Below, piece by piece: positions 8,949 through 16,879 of a stretch of DNA of 64,000 nt. Within the stretch, counting starts at the first letter, position 1; each line of letters opens with the position of its first letter. The position numbers were made by a program, and so were the translations under genes. The DNA lies in assembly GCF_000702545.1 (NCBI RefSeq), contig NZ_JNIO01000005.1, positions 1-64,000 of the forward strand, written 5' to 3'. The DNA comes from Selenomonas sp. AB3002 (GTDB lineage: Bacteria > Bacillota > Negativicutes > Selenomonadales > Selenomonadaceae). The notes under the pieces are model-generated. The model was given only the letters and a program-made list of their open reading frames with translations, searched no databases and was not told where the DNA came from.

Positions 8949-9242
8949 CTATACCGCTTTCATCCATCTTTCCAGATTATTGGCCTTGACTGTGCCCAGC
9001 ACCCAGCCAGTCGCATTGTATAGGCCAAAGTTTTCCTCTTCCACCAACCGGCAGAAACCAGCCAGCTGACGGATAGCCGCAGAAGTCAAGACTTCCGTTT
9101 TCTCTAAGTCCACCTGCACCTTCTGGCAGCCTCTTTTCAGACAATCCTTCAGTTCTGCCTCTACCTTGGGGCAGATGGTAAACATATACGCCCCCGGCAC
9201 CTTTATGACAGCCTTGTCCTTCTGCTTGCTTACAAAACTCAA
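8949..9242 (-). CDS. STAS-domain protein (anti-sigma-antagonist-like)
   Basis: 97 residues, essentially one STAS domain as in SpoIIAA/RsbV: strand KAVIKVPGAYMFTICPKVEAEL, strand KVQVDLEKTEVLTSAAIRQL, then NFGLYNATGWVLGTVKANNLERWM. The segment LEKTEVLTSAAIRQL sits where family members have the D-S/T-x-G motif with the phosphorylated serine or threonine; T or S of LTSAA are the candidate sites. The TTG start at 9242 overlaps the stop of the HATPase gene upstream and has GGGGGAGG 7 bases before it. The coupling to a HATPase gene is the layout of a partner-switch pair. Its placement in a conjugation operon is unusual. Confidence 0.6.
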   Translation of the reverse strand: MSFVSKQKDKAVIKVPGAYMFTICPKVEAELKDCLKRGCQKVQVDLEKTEVLTSAAIRQLAGFCRLVEEENFGLYNATGWVLGTVKANNLERWMKAV

Positions 9243-9781
9243 AGAAGATCCTCCCCCTCTATGATTACGCCGTTCTGCTCCAGCATGAACCTTGGTACTA
9301 TATCCTTGATTTTCTTCGAAATATGCCCCGGCTTATATGGCCTTGTGGCACAAAGGGTGACACTTTTGCCGGTCACATCTAAATATAGACATTCCACCGC
9401 CATGAGCATGGTGAAATAGCCTCGACTTTTTTGGGTTCCTTTGATTATGTCTGCCCATTCCTTTTCCCGCTGGTGCTTATCCCTGGCCATCCTGCCAAGC
9501 CTCTGCCGATAAGCCAGCACATCGAACTCCTTTGTATCTGCCGTAATCTTGACGGTAATATCTGATTCAGTAGCCACAAGGTCAATATCTATGGCCACCT
9601 CTTCCGGGCTTTTCCGGGCGTACATGGCAGCATTCTGGACTGCTTCCACTATGGCCATGGCAAAGTGACCTTCCCTGTCCCCCAGTGTTTTATCCAAAGT
9701 GTCCTTTATAGGTGGCAGGGCTTCTTGGAAGAACGCATCATAGCCCGTCATGTGATAGTGCTGTATCTCTCTGTCCTGCAA
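9239..9781 (-). CDS. HATPase_c protein, RsbW/SpoIIAB-like (anti-sigma kinase-like)
   Basis: 180 residues. The N-box of GHKL ATPases is visible (FAMAIVEAVQNAAMYARKS, with the Glu and Asn in register), and a later block GTQKSRGYFTMLMAV corresponds to the G2 region. The central D-x-G-x-G box is not clear (VKITADTKEFD), so kinase activity may be weak or lost. RsbW-like proteins bind or phosphorylate a STAS partner, encoded here by the next gene with overlapping stop and start. A switch controlling pilus assembly, or a contact-dependent signal, is a guess. TTG start at 9781 after AAGGAGG. It directly follows traF. Confidence 0.6.
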   Translation of the reverse strand: MQDREIQHYHMTGYDAFFQEALPPIKDTLDKTLGDREGHFAMAIVEAVQNAAMYARKSPEEVAIDIDLVATESDITVKITADTKEFDVLAYRQRLGRMARDKHQREKEWADIIKGTQKSRGYFTMLMAVECLYLDVTGKSVTLCATRPYKPGHISKKIKDIVPRFMLEQNGVIIEGEDLL

Positions 9782-9793
9782 AAAACTTCCTCC

Positions 9794-10354
9794 TTACGGC
9801 ATCCACGTTCCTGTGAGCAGGGGAATCACCCTTGCCGTGATATTTGTAATTGGCACCGTACCTGTGTACCTGCCATCAAAACTTCTTGGATTAGTGCCTA
9901 TGGGAAGGAACTCTCCTTCCGGCACAAGGAAAATGCCCCGAAGAACCGGCATCGGTCTCCCCTCACGATCTTCCGAGTAGGCCTGACCGATATATCTTCC
10001 ATTTGCCTCGAACTGCAAGGTGTTCGGCTCTATCTCATAGCTTTCCCCGGCCACAGCCCCCACCTGCTTCAAAAACCTCACTCCGGGAGAAAGCCAGCCT
10101 CGCTCAAATGCCACATCCGTAATTGCTTCCGTTGGCTCAAAGACCACATAATCCCCATCCTGCAACTCCCGCAGGGGCATCCGCAGATAAAGGCCACGGG
10201 GAAGGCTGTCAGTATGGTTGTAGTAAAGCACCCGGTACTCTGCCGGGAGCCTGGGCACATAGGATAAGCACCGCCAGAGGCCAAGCACCACTACAAAAAT
10301 CCCTATAACCACCATAAAACGGTGAGATTTCTTCGATGTATCTATCCACTTCAA
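9794..10354 (-). CDS. traF: TraF-type conjugal transfer peptidase (S26 family)
   Basis: Signal-peptidase-like serine protease that matures the pilin in Trb-type systems. 186 residues: an N-terminal membrane anchor (FMVVIGIFVVVLGLWRCLSY), the serine block NHTDSLPRGLYLRMP (Ser as nucleophile), the lysine block GVRFLKQVGAVAGESY and a C-terminal GTNPRSFDGRYTGTVPI block typical of S26/TraF. It is the first gene of the transfer operon; the TTG start at 10354 is 8 bases after GGAGGG. The regulatory region 10378-10521 lies directly upstream. Confidence 0.85.
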   Translation of the reverse strand: MKWIDTSKKSHRFMVVIGIFVVVLGLWRCLSYVPRLPAEYRVLYYNHTDSLPRGLYLRMPLRELQDGDYVVFEPTEAITDVAFERGWLSPGVRFLKQVGAVAGESYEIEPNTLQFEANGRYIGQAYSEDREGRPMPVLRGIFLVPEGEFLPIGTNPRSFDGRYTGTVPITNITARVIPLLTGTWMP

Positions 10355-10377
10355 TTCCTATTCCCTCCCGACTACGC

Positions 10378-10408
10378 TTTATAGTCTAGTGGAAAATTTG
10401 CTTCGCAA
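10378..10408 (-). promoter_or_regulatory. Possible promoter of the traF-trb operon within repeat R2
   Basis: On the minus strand TTGCGA (10403-10408) is followed after 19 bases by TATAAA (10378-10383). The spacing is slightly long, so this is weak. TTGCGA lies in the small hairpin of repeat R2 (10393-10428), whose copy R1 sits at the same relative place upstream of trbC. Confidence 0.35.
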
Positions 10409-10428
10409 ACTCTTCGATGTTTTACTCA
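10393..10428 (-). repeat. Repeat element R2 upstream of traF
   Basis: Minus-strand GAGTAAAACATCG, then AAGAG, then the hairpin TTTGC-GAA-GCAAA. Nearly identical to R1 (438-474), with the hairpin stem kept and the loop changed. Both lie just upstream of transfer genes. Confidence 0.5.
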
Positions 10429-10458
10429 AGCTACAGGTGAATGAATATAGTTATTTTT

Positions 10459-10521
10459 AATTTGGGATGAATTTCATCCCAAATTGTTTTTTACTTTTGG
10501 GATTGACGAAAATCCCTAAAA
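10459..10521. promoter_or_regulatory. Two adjacent TTTGGGAT dyads (probable operator pair)
   Basis: A nearly perfect palindrome at 10459-10485 (arms AATTTGGGATGA and TCATCCCAAATT) is followed 36 bp centre to centre by a looser copy at 10495-10521 (TTTTGGGATT and AAATCCCTAAAA). Both share TTTGGGAT...ATCCC. They lie between the traF operon and the terminator of the preceding operon. The first is followed by a T-run on the plus strand and could also act as a terminator there. An operator for a transfer regulator is the better reading (inference). Confidence 0.45.
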
Positions 10522-10529
10522 ATGAGCAT

Positions 10530-10553
10530 AAAAAAAAGTGCCCCGTCGGACAC
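10530..10553 (-). terminator. Rho-independent terminator after the 10635 gene
   Basis: Minus-strand stem GTGTCC-GACG-GGGCAC at 10538-10553, with one G-T pair, followed by eight T (10530-10537). It ends the par/rep operon before the transfer operon begins. Confidence 0.75.
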
Positions 10554-10634
10554 CTTGATTATATTTTGAATCATGCTATATATTTTTTGCCCCCATCCAT
10601 GGCTTTTGAACTTTCTTATCTACAGTTATCCCCT

Positions 10635-11366
10635 TCAGTCCATCGCTAGGAAGTCATGGTCAGTCTCCCCGAAAATGTAATTATCGGATAAGAACTTTAG
10701 AGGGCACAGAGTCATACAGCCCAACACGCAAACCAAGAAGGACGGGACTATTAGTGTTGTAGCCCTTACAGTCTCCAAGAAACTCTTTCCTTTTGCTGCT
10801 TCTCTCTTGAGTACTATCCAAAGTAACACCAGAGGAACGCAGCTAATCAGAAGCATTGCCAGCCTTAACATCCTCCCCTCCCCCAAAGAGCGAACAAACA
10901 TATTTTCATACAATGTTTCCGCCGTGTCACTGGTTATGATGTAGGTAATCACAACGTACAGGCAGAGGCTCTTATGCTTGAAGTATTGATTGAACCGCTT
11001 TCGGTTATACAAAACAGTTAAAACCAAAGCAGGTATAAGGGCGACGGGTCCGACAACTATACAGCCAGCCACTATCACCAAGGCACTTGACACAACACAA
11101 GGCAATGTCCTGATTAGGAATGACCAGACCCCGTTCATCATATATAGGCAGATTGTCAAAATAAAAAAAGAAATATGCAGAACTAAGCCCACCTTGGACC
11201 ATAAGTTGCCCCATCCCTGCCCCAATATATCGGTTCCCAGCATCATGAACGACGTTAATTTTATGACCACCAGAAACAGCAGATATTTTCTATATCGCTC
11301 TTCTTCCGTAGGAAACCTTCTTTCCAAATCCAGCCAATCTATCAATCTTTGCAGTTTTGTCTCCAA
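10635..11366 (-). CDS. Polytopic membrane protein of unknown function
   Basis: About 243 residues with roughly six hydrophobic segments (for example YLLFLVVIKLTSFMMLG, VGLVLHISFFILTICLYMM, SSALVIVAGCIVVGPVALIPAL, SLCLYVVITYIIT, LRLAMLLISCVPLVLLWIVL and LIVPSFLVCVLGCMTL). The N-terminus is charged and cytoplasmic. I recognise no family. The start is probably TTG 11366, 8 bases after AAGGAG; an upstream TTG at 11372 is too close to that site. It is the last gene of the par/rep operon and is followed by the terminator at 10530. Confidence 0.55.
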   Translation of the reverse strand: METKLQRLIDWLDLERRFPTEEERYRKYLLFLVVIKLTSFMMLGTDILGQGWGNLWSKVGLVLHISFFILTICLYMMNGVWSFLIRTLPCVVSSALVIVAGCIVVGPVALIPALVLTVLYNRKRFNQYFKHKSLCLYVVITYIITSDTAETLYENMFVRSLGEGRMLRLAMLLISCVPLVLLWIVLKREAAKGKSFLETVRATTLIVPSFLVCVLGCMTLCPLKFLSDNYIFGETDHDFLAMD

Positions 11367-11383
11367 TTGCAAATCTCCTTCCC

Positions 11384-12109
11384 TTAGGCAATATACTTCT
11401 GCACCACATCCATGTAGCTTTTGAGGTGCTTATGGACTGTAGACAGTGACACGCCACATCTTCCGGCTATCTGGCTGACATTCTCATTGCTGTGGCAGAT
11501 TTTCTCGTTTATCACCTGATACCGCACATAGTTCCTGTCCTCTGTGTCTGACTCCCTATAGGCCGCCTGTACCTCCATGAGGGTTTCCAGCAGTTTTCGG
11601 TATCTCCGGCGTTTATCCACCAAGGAAGCCAGCCATATCTTGTTATACTCCAACTTTTTCGTCTCTTGAAAAGTGTTTATACGCAAATCAAGAAGATGAA
11701 TCATGTTCCTTACCACGTTAGGACGGTAGATATCATCCCCAGTCAGGGTATAGCTGTTCATGGTGGCAAGAGCTTGGAGAATGAAGCGGTTCCACTTATG
11801 CAGCGTGGCCTCACAGACAAACAGCTCTATGGCAATCCTATGGAAGCTCTTGTCATCCCGGTATCTGGCCTTGACGAAATCCCTCATTTCCTGTGTCAGC
11901 CCCATGATGACAATATCCACCATGGCCATGTTTATCTTGTATCGCTGGAGGCTGAGGTAGGTCTGGTAACGCTTGCTGTCCTCCGGCTCCAGCTTGCAGA
12001 ACCGTGCCAATTGCCCCAGCTGGACTAATTCCTTCTCGCTGGTCTTGAATCTCTGGATAAGTATCTGCTCAGCCACATACAGGCCAAGGTCTGGATTGAT
12101 GGCGTTCAT
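11384..12109 (-). CDS. HTH DNA-binding protein of the rep operon
   Basis: 241 residues, helical. The C-terminus holds a clear helix-turn-helix, ENVSQIAGRCGVSLSTVHKHLKSYM, of the LuxR or resolvase-like type; the middle resembles a second helical unit (SFHRIAIELFVCEATLHKWNRF) with HTH spacing. ATG at 12109 overlaps the stop of the dnaC-like gene as ATGA, so the two are translationally coupled; a longer frame from 12169 is not needed. A regulator of replication or copy number is likely from position, but nothing proves the target. Confidence 0.55.
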   Translation of the reverse strand: MNAINPDLGLYVAEQILIQRFKTSEKELVQLGQLARFCKLEPEDSKRYQTYLSLQRYKINMAMVDIVIMGLTQEMRDFVKARYRDDKSFHRIAIELFVCEATLHKWNRFILQALATMNSYTLTGDDIYRPNVVRNMIHLLDLRINTFQETKKLEYNKIWLASLVDKRRRYRKLLETLMEVQAAYRESDTEDRNYVRYQVINEKICHSNENVSQIAGRCGVSLSTVHKHLKSYMDVVQKYIA

Positions 12110-13056
12110 CGTAGAATGTCCTCCTGCTTCTGCCGGAAACTCGGCGTATCTAACTTTGCCATGTGGCACATTTCTTCAAAGCGTGATGTTATCCTGGCTG
12201 ACTGCTTCTCATCTATTGGCTTGCCCTGTTTGTCCCTTATTACCAGATAGGATTTCATTTCAGCCATGGAATTGTTCGAGGTTATAATGGTCTGCAAGTC
12301 ATTGGCATAGCGGTAATCAACCAGCTCTTGCAGGATCCCCACCGACCACTCCGTCCGATTGCTGGCTCCCATATCATCCAGAATCAGGCATTCGGCTTTC
12401 TTCACAAGCTCCAGCAACTCACGGCTGTTGCCACCCTTTTCAAAATTTGCCTTGATCCCACTGTATAACTCCGGCAGAGAGACAAACAAAACAGGCAGCC
12501 CCTTTTTCAGCCGCTCATTGGCAATTACGGAAGTCAGCTTAGTCTTGCCAGTTCCGCACTTGCCCCATAGATAAAGGCTCCTGCCATCCTGCACAGCCTT
12601 TTTTGCAAGGGCTACGGCCCGCATATTGCCCTGTTGTATTGTGAGGTCTTCCCATGTGTCTTCCCTGTATTTCTCAGGTATATGGGCAGCCTCCATCAAG
12701 GACTTGAGTTTCTTATCCCTGCTCTTTTGCTGTGTGAACTTGCAGTTGTTGAGAGCCAGATGGACTTCATCATTCCAGCACTCAGCTTTTACCATGAGAT
12801 TTTTCCACTTGTCCTTGTGCTGGCAGGAACATCCCTCGCAGCAGCTGCACTGCTCCTGTGCTTCCTCCACCTCGGCCAGCTCCCGGTTGTACTCCCGAAT
12901 CTTCGCCTCGGATAGCTCATACACACCCTTGAGTGGCCTTGGGAAAGGCACCACTTCCCCCTTGGTAAGGTTATCTAGGTTCACCCCACACTTCCGGGCT
13001 GTAGAGCGTACATACTCCCTGATATCCCAATCCTCTATGCTTTCCAGTGCTTGCAT
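12106..13056 (-). CDS. DnaC/DnaI-like helicase loader ATPase
   Basis: 316 residues. The AAA+ part has Walker A LYLWGKCGTGKTKLT, Walker B ECLILDDMGA and a sensor segment TIITSNNS, as in DnaC/DnaI loaders, which place the replicative helicase at the origin. An N-terminal Cys-rich patch (CSCCEGCSCQH plus a later Cys) suggests a zinc site, as in DnaI. ATG at 13056 follows AGGGGGA and lies just after the stop of the RepA_N gene. A plasmid-borne loader beside its initiator suggests a dedicated initiator-loader pair. Confidence 0.8.
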   Translation of the reverse strand: MQALESIEDWDIREYVRSTARKCGVNLDNLTKGEVVPFPRPLKGVYELSEAKIREYNRELAEVEEAQEQCSCCEGCSCQHKDKWKNLMVKAECWNDEVHLALNNCKFTQQKSRDKKLKSLMEAAHIPEKYREDTWEDLTIQQGNMRAVALAKKAVQDGRSLYLWGKCGTGKTKLTSVIANERLKKGLPVLFVSLPELYSGIKANFEKGGNSRELLELVKKAECLILDDMGASNRTEWSVGILQELVDYRYANDLQTIITSNNSMAEMKSYLVIRDKQGKPIDEKQSARITSRFEEMCHMAKLDTPSFRQKQEDILR

Positions 13057-13066
13057 GGCTATCCCC

Positions 13067-14218
13067 CTATACACTGATACCGACACGGTTGAAATATTCC
13101 TGGGCATTTTCCCCGGGCAGAGGCGGTGGCAACGGATTACCATCATCATCGTATACTTCATCAGGCTCCGGGGCATTCTCTGTCATAGCGGGCTTATTGT
13201 TCATAGCAACTGCTCTTGGAGCTTTTTCCCTCCCTTCTTTGTTCCAACGGCTTAGAATAGCCCGCAGATACTTGACACTCACCTCGCCCTTGGCAGACAA
13301 GGCAGCCTCTGTGATGGAATCATTGACCTGCTCTGCCTCGTACTCTTTGCAGAGCTTCGCCAGCTCATTGGTGACTACCGGTCCCACCATGGGGGAGATA
13401 TTATCCCGATAGGACAAGATGATCTTCTGCAAGGGGTCATCCTTCGGGGCTGCCCCTGTGGTAGTAGTCGTAGTATTTTTTTCTCTTTTCAGTCTCTCTA
13501 TATCAGTATCACTATATATATCAGTCTTATTATGTTTCACTGGTGAAACGGGGGATGTTGCAGGGGTGAAACGGGTCGTTTCATCTACGGAACGGCCCGT
13601 TTCACCCCTGCAACGGGTATTCTTACTCTTGAAACGGGGTGTTGCACCAGTGAAACGGGTAGGATTATACTTTGCGCCCTTGATGCTCGTGAGTATTTTC
13701 GCCTTGGCCTCATCCATGGAAAGCCTCTCTCCCCTGGAATAGGCCTCGGCAATCAGTTCCTGTGCCTCTTTTTTCAGACGATCCATACCTGCCTTGTTCA
13801 GACGCTGCTCGAAATCGTGCACATCAGCCATCGACTTCGGTGGCTCTATGCGATTGATATATATCTTCTGTGCCCCGCTCTTGTCAATCGAGATTGTCTC
13901 AATGAGGCCGTACCTTATCAGGTTCTGGAATTCCCGGCTTACAGTAGACTTGCTTATGGCCAACAGTTCAGCCATGAAGCTGTAGCTGAACATCAGGAAA
14001 ATATCGCCGTTTTCCTCAACCCAGCCGTTATCCCGGGACAATTCCATGCGGTCTTTCAAAAAGGCATAAATCACTTTGGCCGTCAGGCTCAAGCCATCAA
14101 AGCATTTATAGCTGAAAAGGCTCTTGGCCAGCTGGTAAAACTGCTCATTATCAATGTCCTGCTCTTTGAATCTCAATCCATCATACCCCTTCATAAAAGC
14201 GACAGAAATCATTTCCAT
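13067..14218 (-). CDS. repA: RepA_N-type replication initiator with DnaD-like C-terminus
   Basis: 383 residues from ATG 14218. The RepA_N winged-helix block is clear (KSLFSYKCFDGLSLTAKVIYAFL..DRMELSRDNGWVEENGDIFLMFSYSFMAELLAISKSTVSREFQNL, written here in parts). The C-terminus (about residues 260-335: LQKIILSYRDNISPMVG...VKYLRAILSRWNKEG) is a DnaD-like domain that would recruit the helicase and loader. Between them lies a Thr/Pro/Arg-rich linker encoded by a cluster of TGAAACGGG repeats (13534-13660), probably the origin itself. RepA_N plasmids are known to carry their origin inside rep. The start overlaps the M23 peptidase stop. An open frame upstream of 14218 is a shadow of that gene. Confidence 0.8.
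   Translation of the reverse strand: MEMISVAFMKGYDGLRFKEQDIDNEQFYQLAKSLFSYKCFDGLSLTAKVIYAFLKDRMELSRDNGWVEENGDIFLMFSYSFMAELLAISKSTVSREFQNLIRYGLIETISIDKSGAQKIYINRIEPPKSMADVHDFEQRLNKAGMDRLKKEAQELIAEAYSRGERLSMDEAKAKILTSIKGAKYNPTRFTGATPRFKSKNTRCRGETGRSVDETTRFTPATSPVSPVKHNKTDIYSDTDIERLKREKNTTTTTTGAAPKDDPLQKIILSYRDNISPMVGPVVTNELAKLCKEYEAEQVNDSITEAALSAKGEVSVKYLRAILSRWNKEGREKAPRAVAMNNKPAMTENAPEPDEVYDDDGNPLPPPLPGENAQEYFNRVGISV
13534..13660. other. Candidate oriV: iteron cluster inside repA
   Basis: At least seven copies of TGAAACG(GG), in both directions, lie within 127 bp in the linker-coding part of repA: near 13534, 13543, 13566, 13577, 13596, 13630 and 13650. Two form a perfect 19-bp inverted repeat, GTTGCAGGGGTGAAACGGG at 13557-13575 and its complement at 13596-13614. 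In-gene iterons are the known origin layout of RepA_N plasmids. Confidence 0.65.
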
Positions 14219-14667
14219 AAGTCCAGAGGATTCATATACTGATACGAACCATCGTCCCCTCTGGCAATAAGTTCCAGATGCAAATGCGGCCCCGTCACGT
14301 TCCCGGTGGCTCCCACGGCTCCAATAACCTGCCCTTGGCTGACACCATCGCCTCCATTCACATAGATGGCCGACAGGTGAGCATATCTCGTGTAGGCATC
14401 CACTGCCGCATGGTAAAGCATGACCTGATTGCCATAGCCATCGCCGAAATTGCCACACTGAACAACCTGCCCATCCCAGAGAGCCGGAACGCCGGAGCCG
14501 GTTTCATAGCCCAAGTCTACTCCAGCATGAAATTTCCATGTACCGGTGAGAGGATGAACCCGCCAGCCAAAAGGCGATGTCACAGGCAGGTCTGCTGCCA
14601 TGGCAAGGCTGGACATCCCTGCCATGATAGCCACAAACAGGACTGCTATCTTTCGTTTCAGACTCAT
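14209..14667 (-). CDS. Secreted M23-family peptidoglycan endopeptidase
   Basis: 152 residues with a signal peptide ending near AMA-AD (residue 25). The LytM/M23 zinc site is complete: H and D in WKFHAGVDLG and the HxH block GPHLHLEL. Substrate is the peptide cross-links of the cell wall; on conjugative elements such enzymes open the wall for the transfer channel. ATG at 14667 overlaps the parB stop as ATGA and its own stop overlaps repA. It is odd to find a wall hydrolase inside a replication and partition operon rather than in the transfer operon. Confidence 0.85.
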   Translation of the reverse strand: MSLKRKIAVLFVAIMAGMSSLAMAADLPVTSPFGWRVHPLTGTWKFHAGVDLGYETGSGVPALWDGQVVQCGNFGDGYGNQVMLYHAAVDAYTRYAHLSAIYVNGGDGVSQGQVIGAVGATGNVTGPHLHLELIARGDDGSYQYMNPLDLWK

Positions 14668-15734
14668 GACATAGCCTCGATTGCAAGGGCAGCAGCAGCC
14701 CTTCTCAAATCCCAGAGAGCAGCTTCGGCATTATCTTCCTTTGCCTTGGCCTCTTCCATTTTCCCGGCAGCTTCCTCTACAAGCCGTTGCAGCCCCTCTC
14801 TGACCCACTGCCTAGCCTTCGCCTCAGCTTCTGCCATATCAACGCTCTTAGAGGATTCTGGGGCCTCCTTCGGCCATTCTTCTGCTTCAGATGGATCTGA
14901 TTCATCTTCCTGCGTATTGGCCGCAGGTTCAGCCACAACCTCAATATTGTATGGCTCTTCGTCAGCCTCTGCCTCACCGGGCTTCTCTTTTCTCTGTACT
15001 TCTGCCACTGTACCTGCGTTTTCTCCCGTTCTCAGTCCGGCAATATAGGAGGTCTGCTCTTCATCTGACCTATAGGCCAGCTCGTAGAGCACAGATTTTC
15101 TCATCAGGCCATCTTCGTAAGCTGTTCTTGCTTCCGGCACCAGATTTTCCAGCATGGTAATTCGCTGCAAAGAGGATGGGGATATGCCCATTATCTCTCT
15201 GGCGAAATATGCCCGGAAGTCATTGAGGTGCTTCCCCTCTTCCTTTACTGCCTTGGCCTTTTCCCACAATTTCCTAGCTATAGGCCGCATGGTAACAACT
15301 TCATCCAACTTCTCAAAGGGCGTTTTCTCCCTGTAGTCGTTGGCACCAATGATGTTTATGGCCTCTATGTCCTCAGCTGTCAGCTCTTCCGTACCGTCCA
15401 AATCCTCTCGCACGATACAGGGCATGACCGCCTTATCTATCTCTCCCTGCTCTAGCCGATAAAGCATGGCTGCCCGCCGTCTTTCCCCGGAAATCAGGGT
15501 GTATTTCCCCGGCTCATCATCCTTTGCCACTACTTCCAGCGGCGTGATATGGCCGGTAATCTTCATCCGTGTAGCAAGTTCTTCGACTTCCCTTATCCCG
15601 TAGAAGTTCCTGGTGTTGGGTACGATGTCATGAGCGTCTATCAGCTGCACCTCATAGGCACAGTCCTTCAGCGTCACATCCACATTCCTCTGATGTCCTA
15701 ATATGGCCAACAAGTCTCCTGAGTATCTTTTCAT
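14664..15734 (-). CDS. parB: ParB-family partition protein (first par locus)
   Basis: 356 residues. The ParB N-terminal nuclease-like/CTPase domain is visible (about residues 30-110) with the block YTLISGERRRAAML, which carries the conserved GERRxRA motif. An HTH-containing middle follows (MGISPSSLQRITMLENLVPEA). The C-terminal third is Glu/Ala-rich and probably coiled coil. ATG at 15734 has GGAGG 9 bases upstream. It is the partner of the ParA gene 20 bases upstream; the parS site is not identified. Confidence 0.85.
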   Translation of the reverse strand: MKRYSGDLLAILGHQRNVDVTLKDCAYEVQLIDAHDIVPNTRNFYGIREVEELATRMKITGHITPLEVVAKDDEPGKYTLISGERRRAAMLYRLEQGEIDKAVMPCIVREDLDGTEELTAEDIEAINIIGANDYREKTPFEKLDEVVTMRPIARKLWEKAKAVKEEGKHLNDFRAYFAREIMGISPSSLQRITMLENLVPEARTAYEDGLMRKSVLYELAYRSDEEQTSYIAGLRTGENAGTVAEVQRKEKPGEAEADEEPYNIEVVAEPAANTQEDESDPSEAEEWPKEAPESSKSVDMAEAEAKARQWVREGLQRLVEEAAGKMEEAKAKEDNAEAALWDLRRAAAALAIEAMS

Positions 15735-15754
15735 CCGTTCATACCTCCGACATA

Positions 15755-16879
15755 CTACGCTATACCCAGATATTCCCTAGAGAAGTCATATATATCCCTG
15801 GCTATCACGCAACTGGGCGAGACTTCAAAAATGCTCTTCTTACCCTGCCTTGCCACATTAAGGGAATTTTTTGCTTCCTTGTTGGCATAATGAATCTTGG
15901 TTCTAAACACCGGGAGATGCTTGTTCTTCATCTCGTCAATGCACTGGTAGACAGCCTGATGACCGCTGAAAGCGTTTACGAGAATCCCCGAAAGATTGAG
16001 GCCTTGGTTAATCTTCTTCACCTGCTTAATCTGTCCCATAATCTCCTTGGCACCGGCCAGACTATCCTTTTCTGGGAAGGACACGATGATTACATCATCG
16101 GTGATGGATAAAGCATTCAGAACTGACATATTGATGTCGGGAGGATTGTCTATAATGCAGAGGTCATATTCCCCGGCTACCTCCTGCAGCGCCTCACGGA
16201 GTATTACAGCCTCATTACAGCTACCCCCTTGCATCAGGAGGGCATTGGCTTCAATCAGCCCCGTATCGGCGGCAATAAGATCTATGCCCTCATAGCGGGT
16301 ACGCTGGATCACCTTACGCACAGGCACATCCCCCATGAGCACATTGGCAATAGTGCCATGCTGCCGGTCTGCCTCAAACCAGTCAGAGGCATTGCCCTGT
16401 TTGTCGTTGTCGATGAACAAAATTCTGATACCACTGTCTCTGAACATACAATAAATGACATAAGCAAAATTGGTAGATACCGTTGTCTTGCCCACTCCAC
16501 CCTTGAAATTTACGAAACTGATAGTCTTCATAGACCTTTGCTCGCCAAAATAGACTTCCCTGTCCAGCACCGGCTTGTTGAAAGAACTTTTGATAACATA
16601 TGCTTCTATTTTCTCATGAAGACATTCCAGATAATCCAACAATTTGATAAGATTTTTTGTTTCTTCTGGTGCATACTCCACAGTTGGGAGTATCATGGCT
16701 ATCTGTTTCAGTAGTTCTTTGGAGTTGTTCTGATACTTGCCTATAATCTGTGCCAGGCTGGAAATATCATTCAGCTCAATGATTTTCTCCAGTTTCTGGC
16801 AGCGATTAAGCAACTGACTGTAAGCCTGGCGAATCTGCCCATCCTCTAATTCTTGCAGCGATATCACTTCTTCGGCCAT
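15755..16879 (-). CDS. parA: ParA-family partition ATPase (first par locus)
   Basis: 374 residues. A helical N-terminal extension of about 115 residues precedes the deviant Walker A motif NFKGGVGKTTVSTNFA; ILFIDNDKQGNASDWF is the A-prime block and YDLCIIDNPPDINM is Walker B. The extension may carry DNA-binding or regulatory functions, as in type Ia ParA proteins, although I see no clear HTH. It drives plasmid segregation with ParB by ATP-dependent nucleoid binding. It begins a minus-strand operon running to 10635 and is divergent from the XRE gene at 17074. Confidence 0.9.
   Translation of the reverse strand: MAEEVISLQELEDGQIRQAYSQLLNRCQKLEKIIELNDISSLAQIIGKYQNNSKELLKQIAMILPTVEYAPEETKNLIKLLDYLECLHEKIEAYVIKSSFNKPVLDREVYFGEQRSMKTISFVNFKGGVGKTTVSTNFAYVIYCMFRDSGIRILFIDNDKQGNASDWFEADRQHGTIANVLMGDVPVRKVIQRTRYEGIDLIAADTGLIEANALLMQGGSCNEAVILREALQEVAGEYDLCIIDNPPDINMSVLNALSITDDVIIVSFPEKDSLAGAKEIMGQIKQVKKINQGLNLSGILVNAFSGHQAVYQCIDEMKNKHLPVFRTKIHYANKEAKNSLNVARQGKKSIFEVSPSCVIARDIYDFSREYLGIA

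Noticed and set aside
14219-14458. Extended N-terminus of the RepA_N frame
   Set aside because: These 80 codons are the M23 peptidase gene read in another frame; the RepA_N fold begins at ATG 14218.
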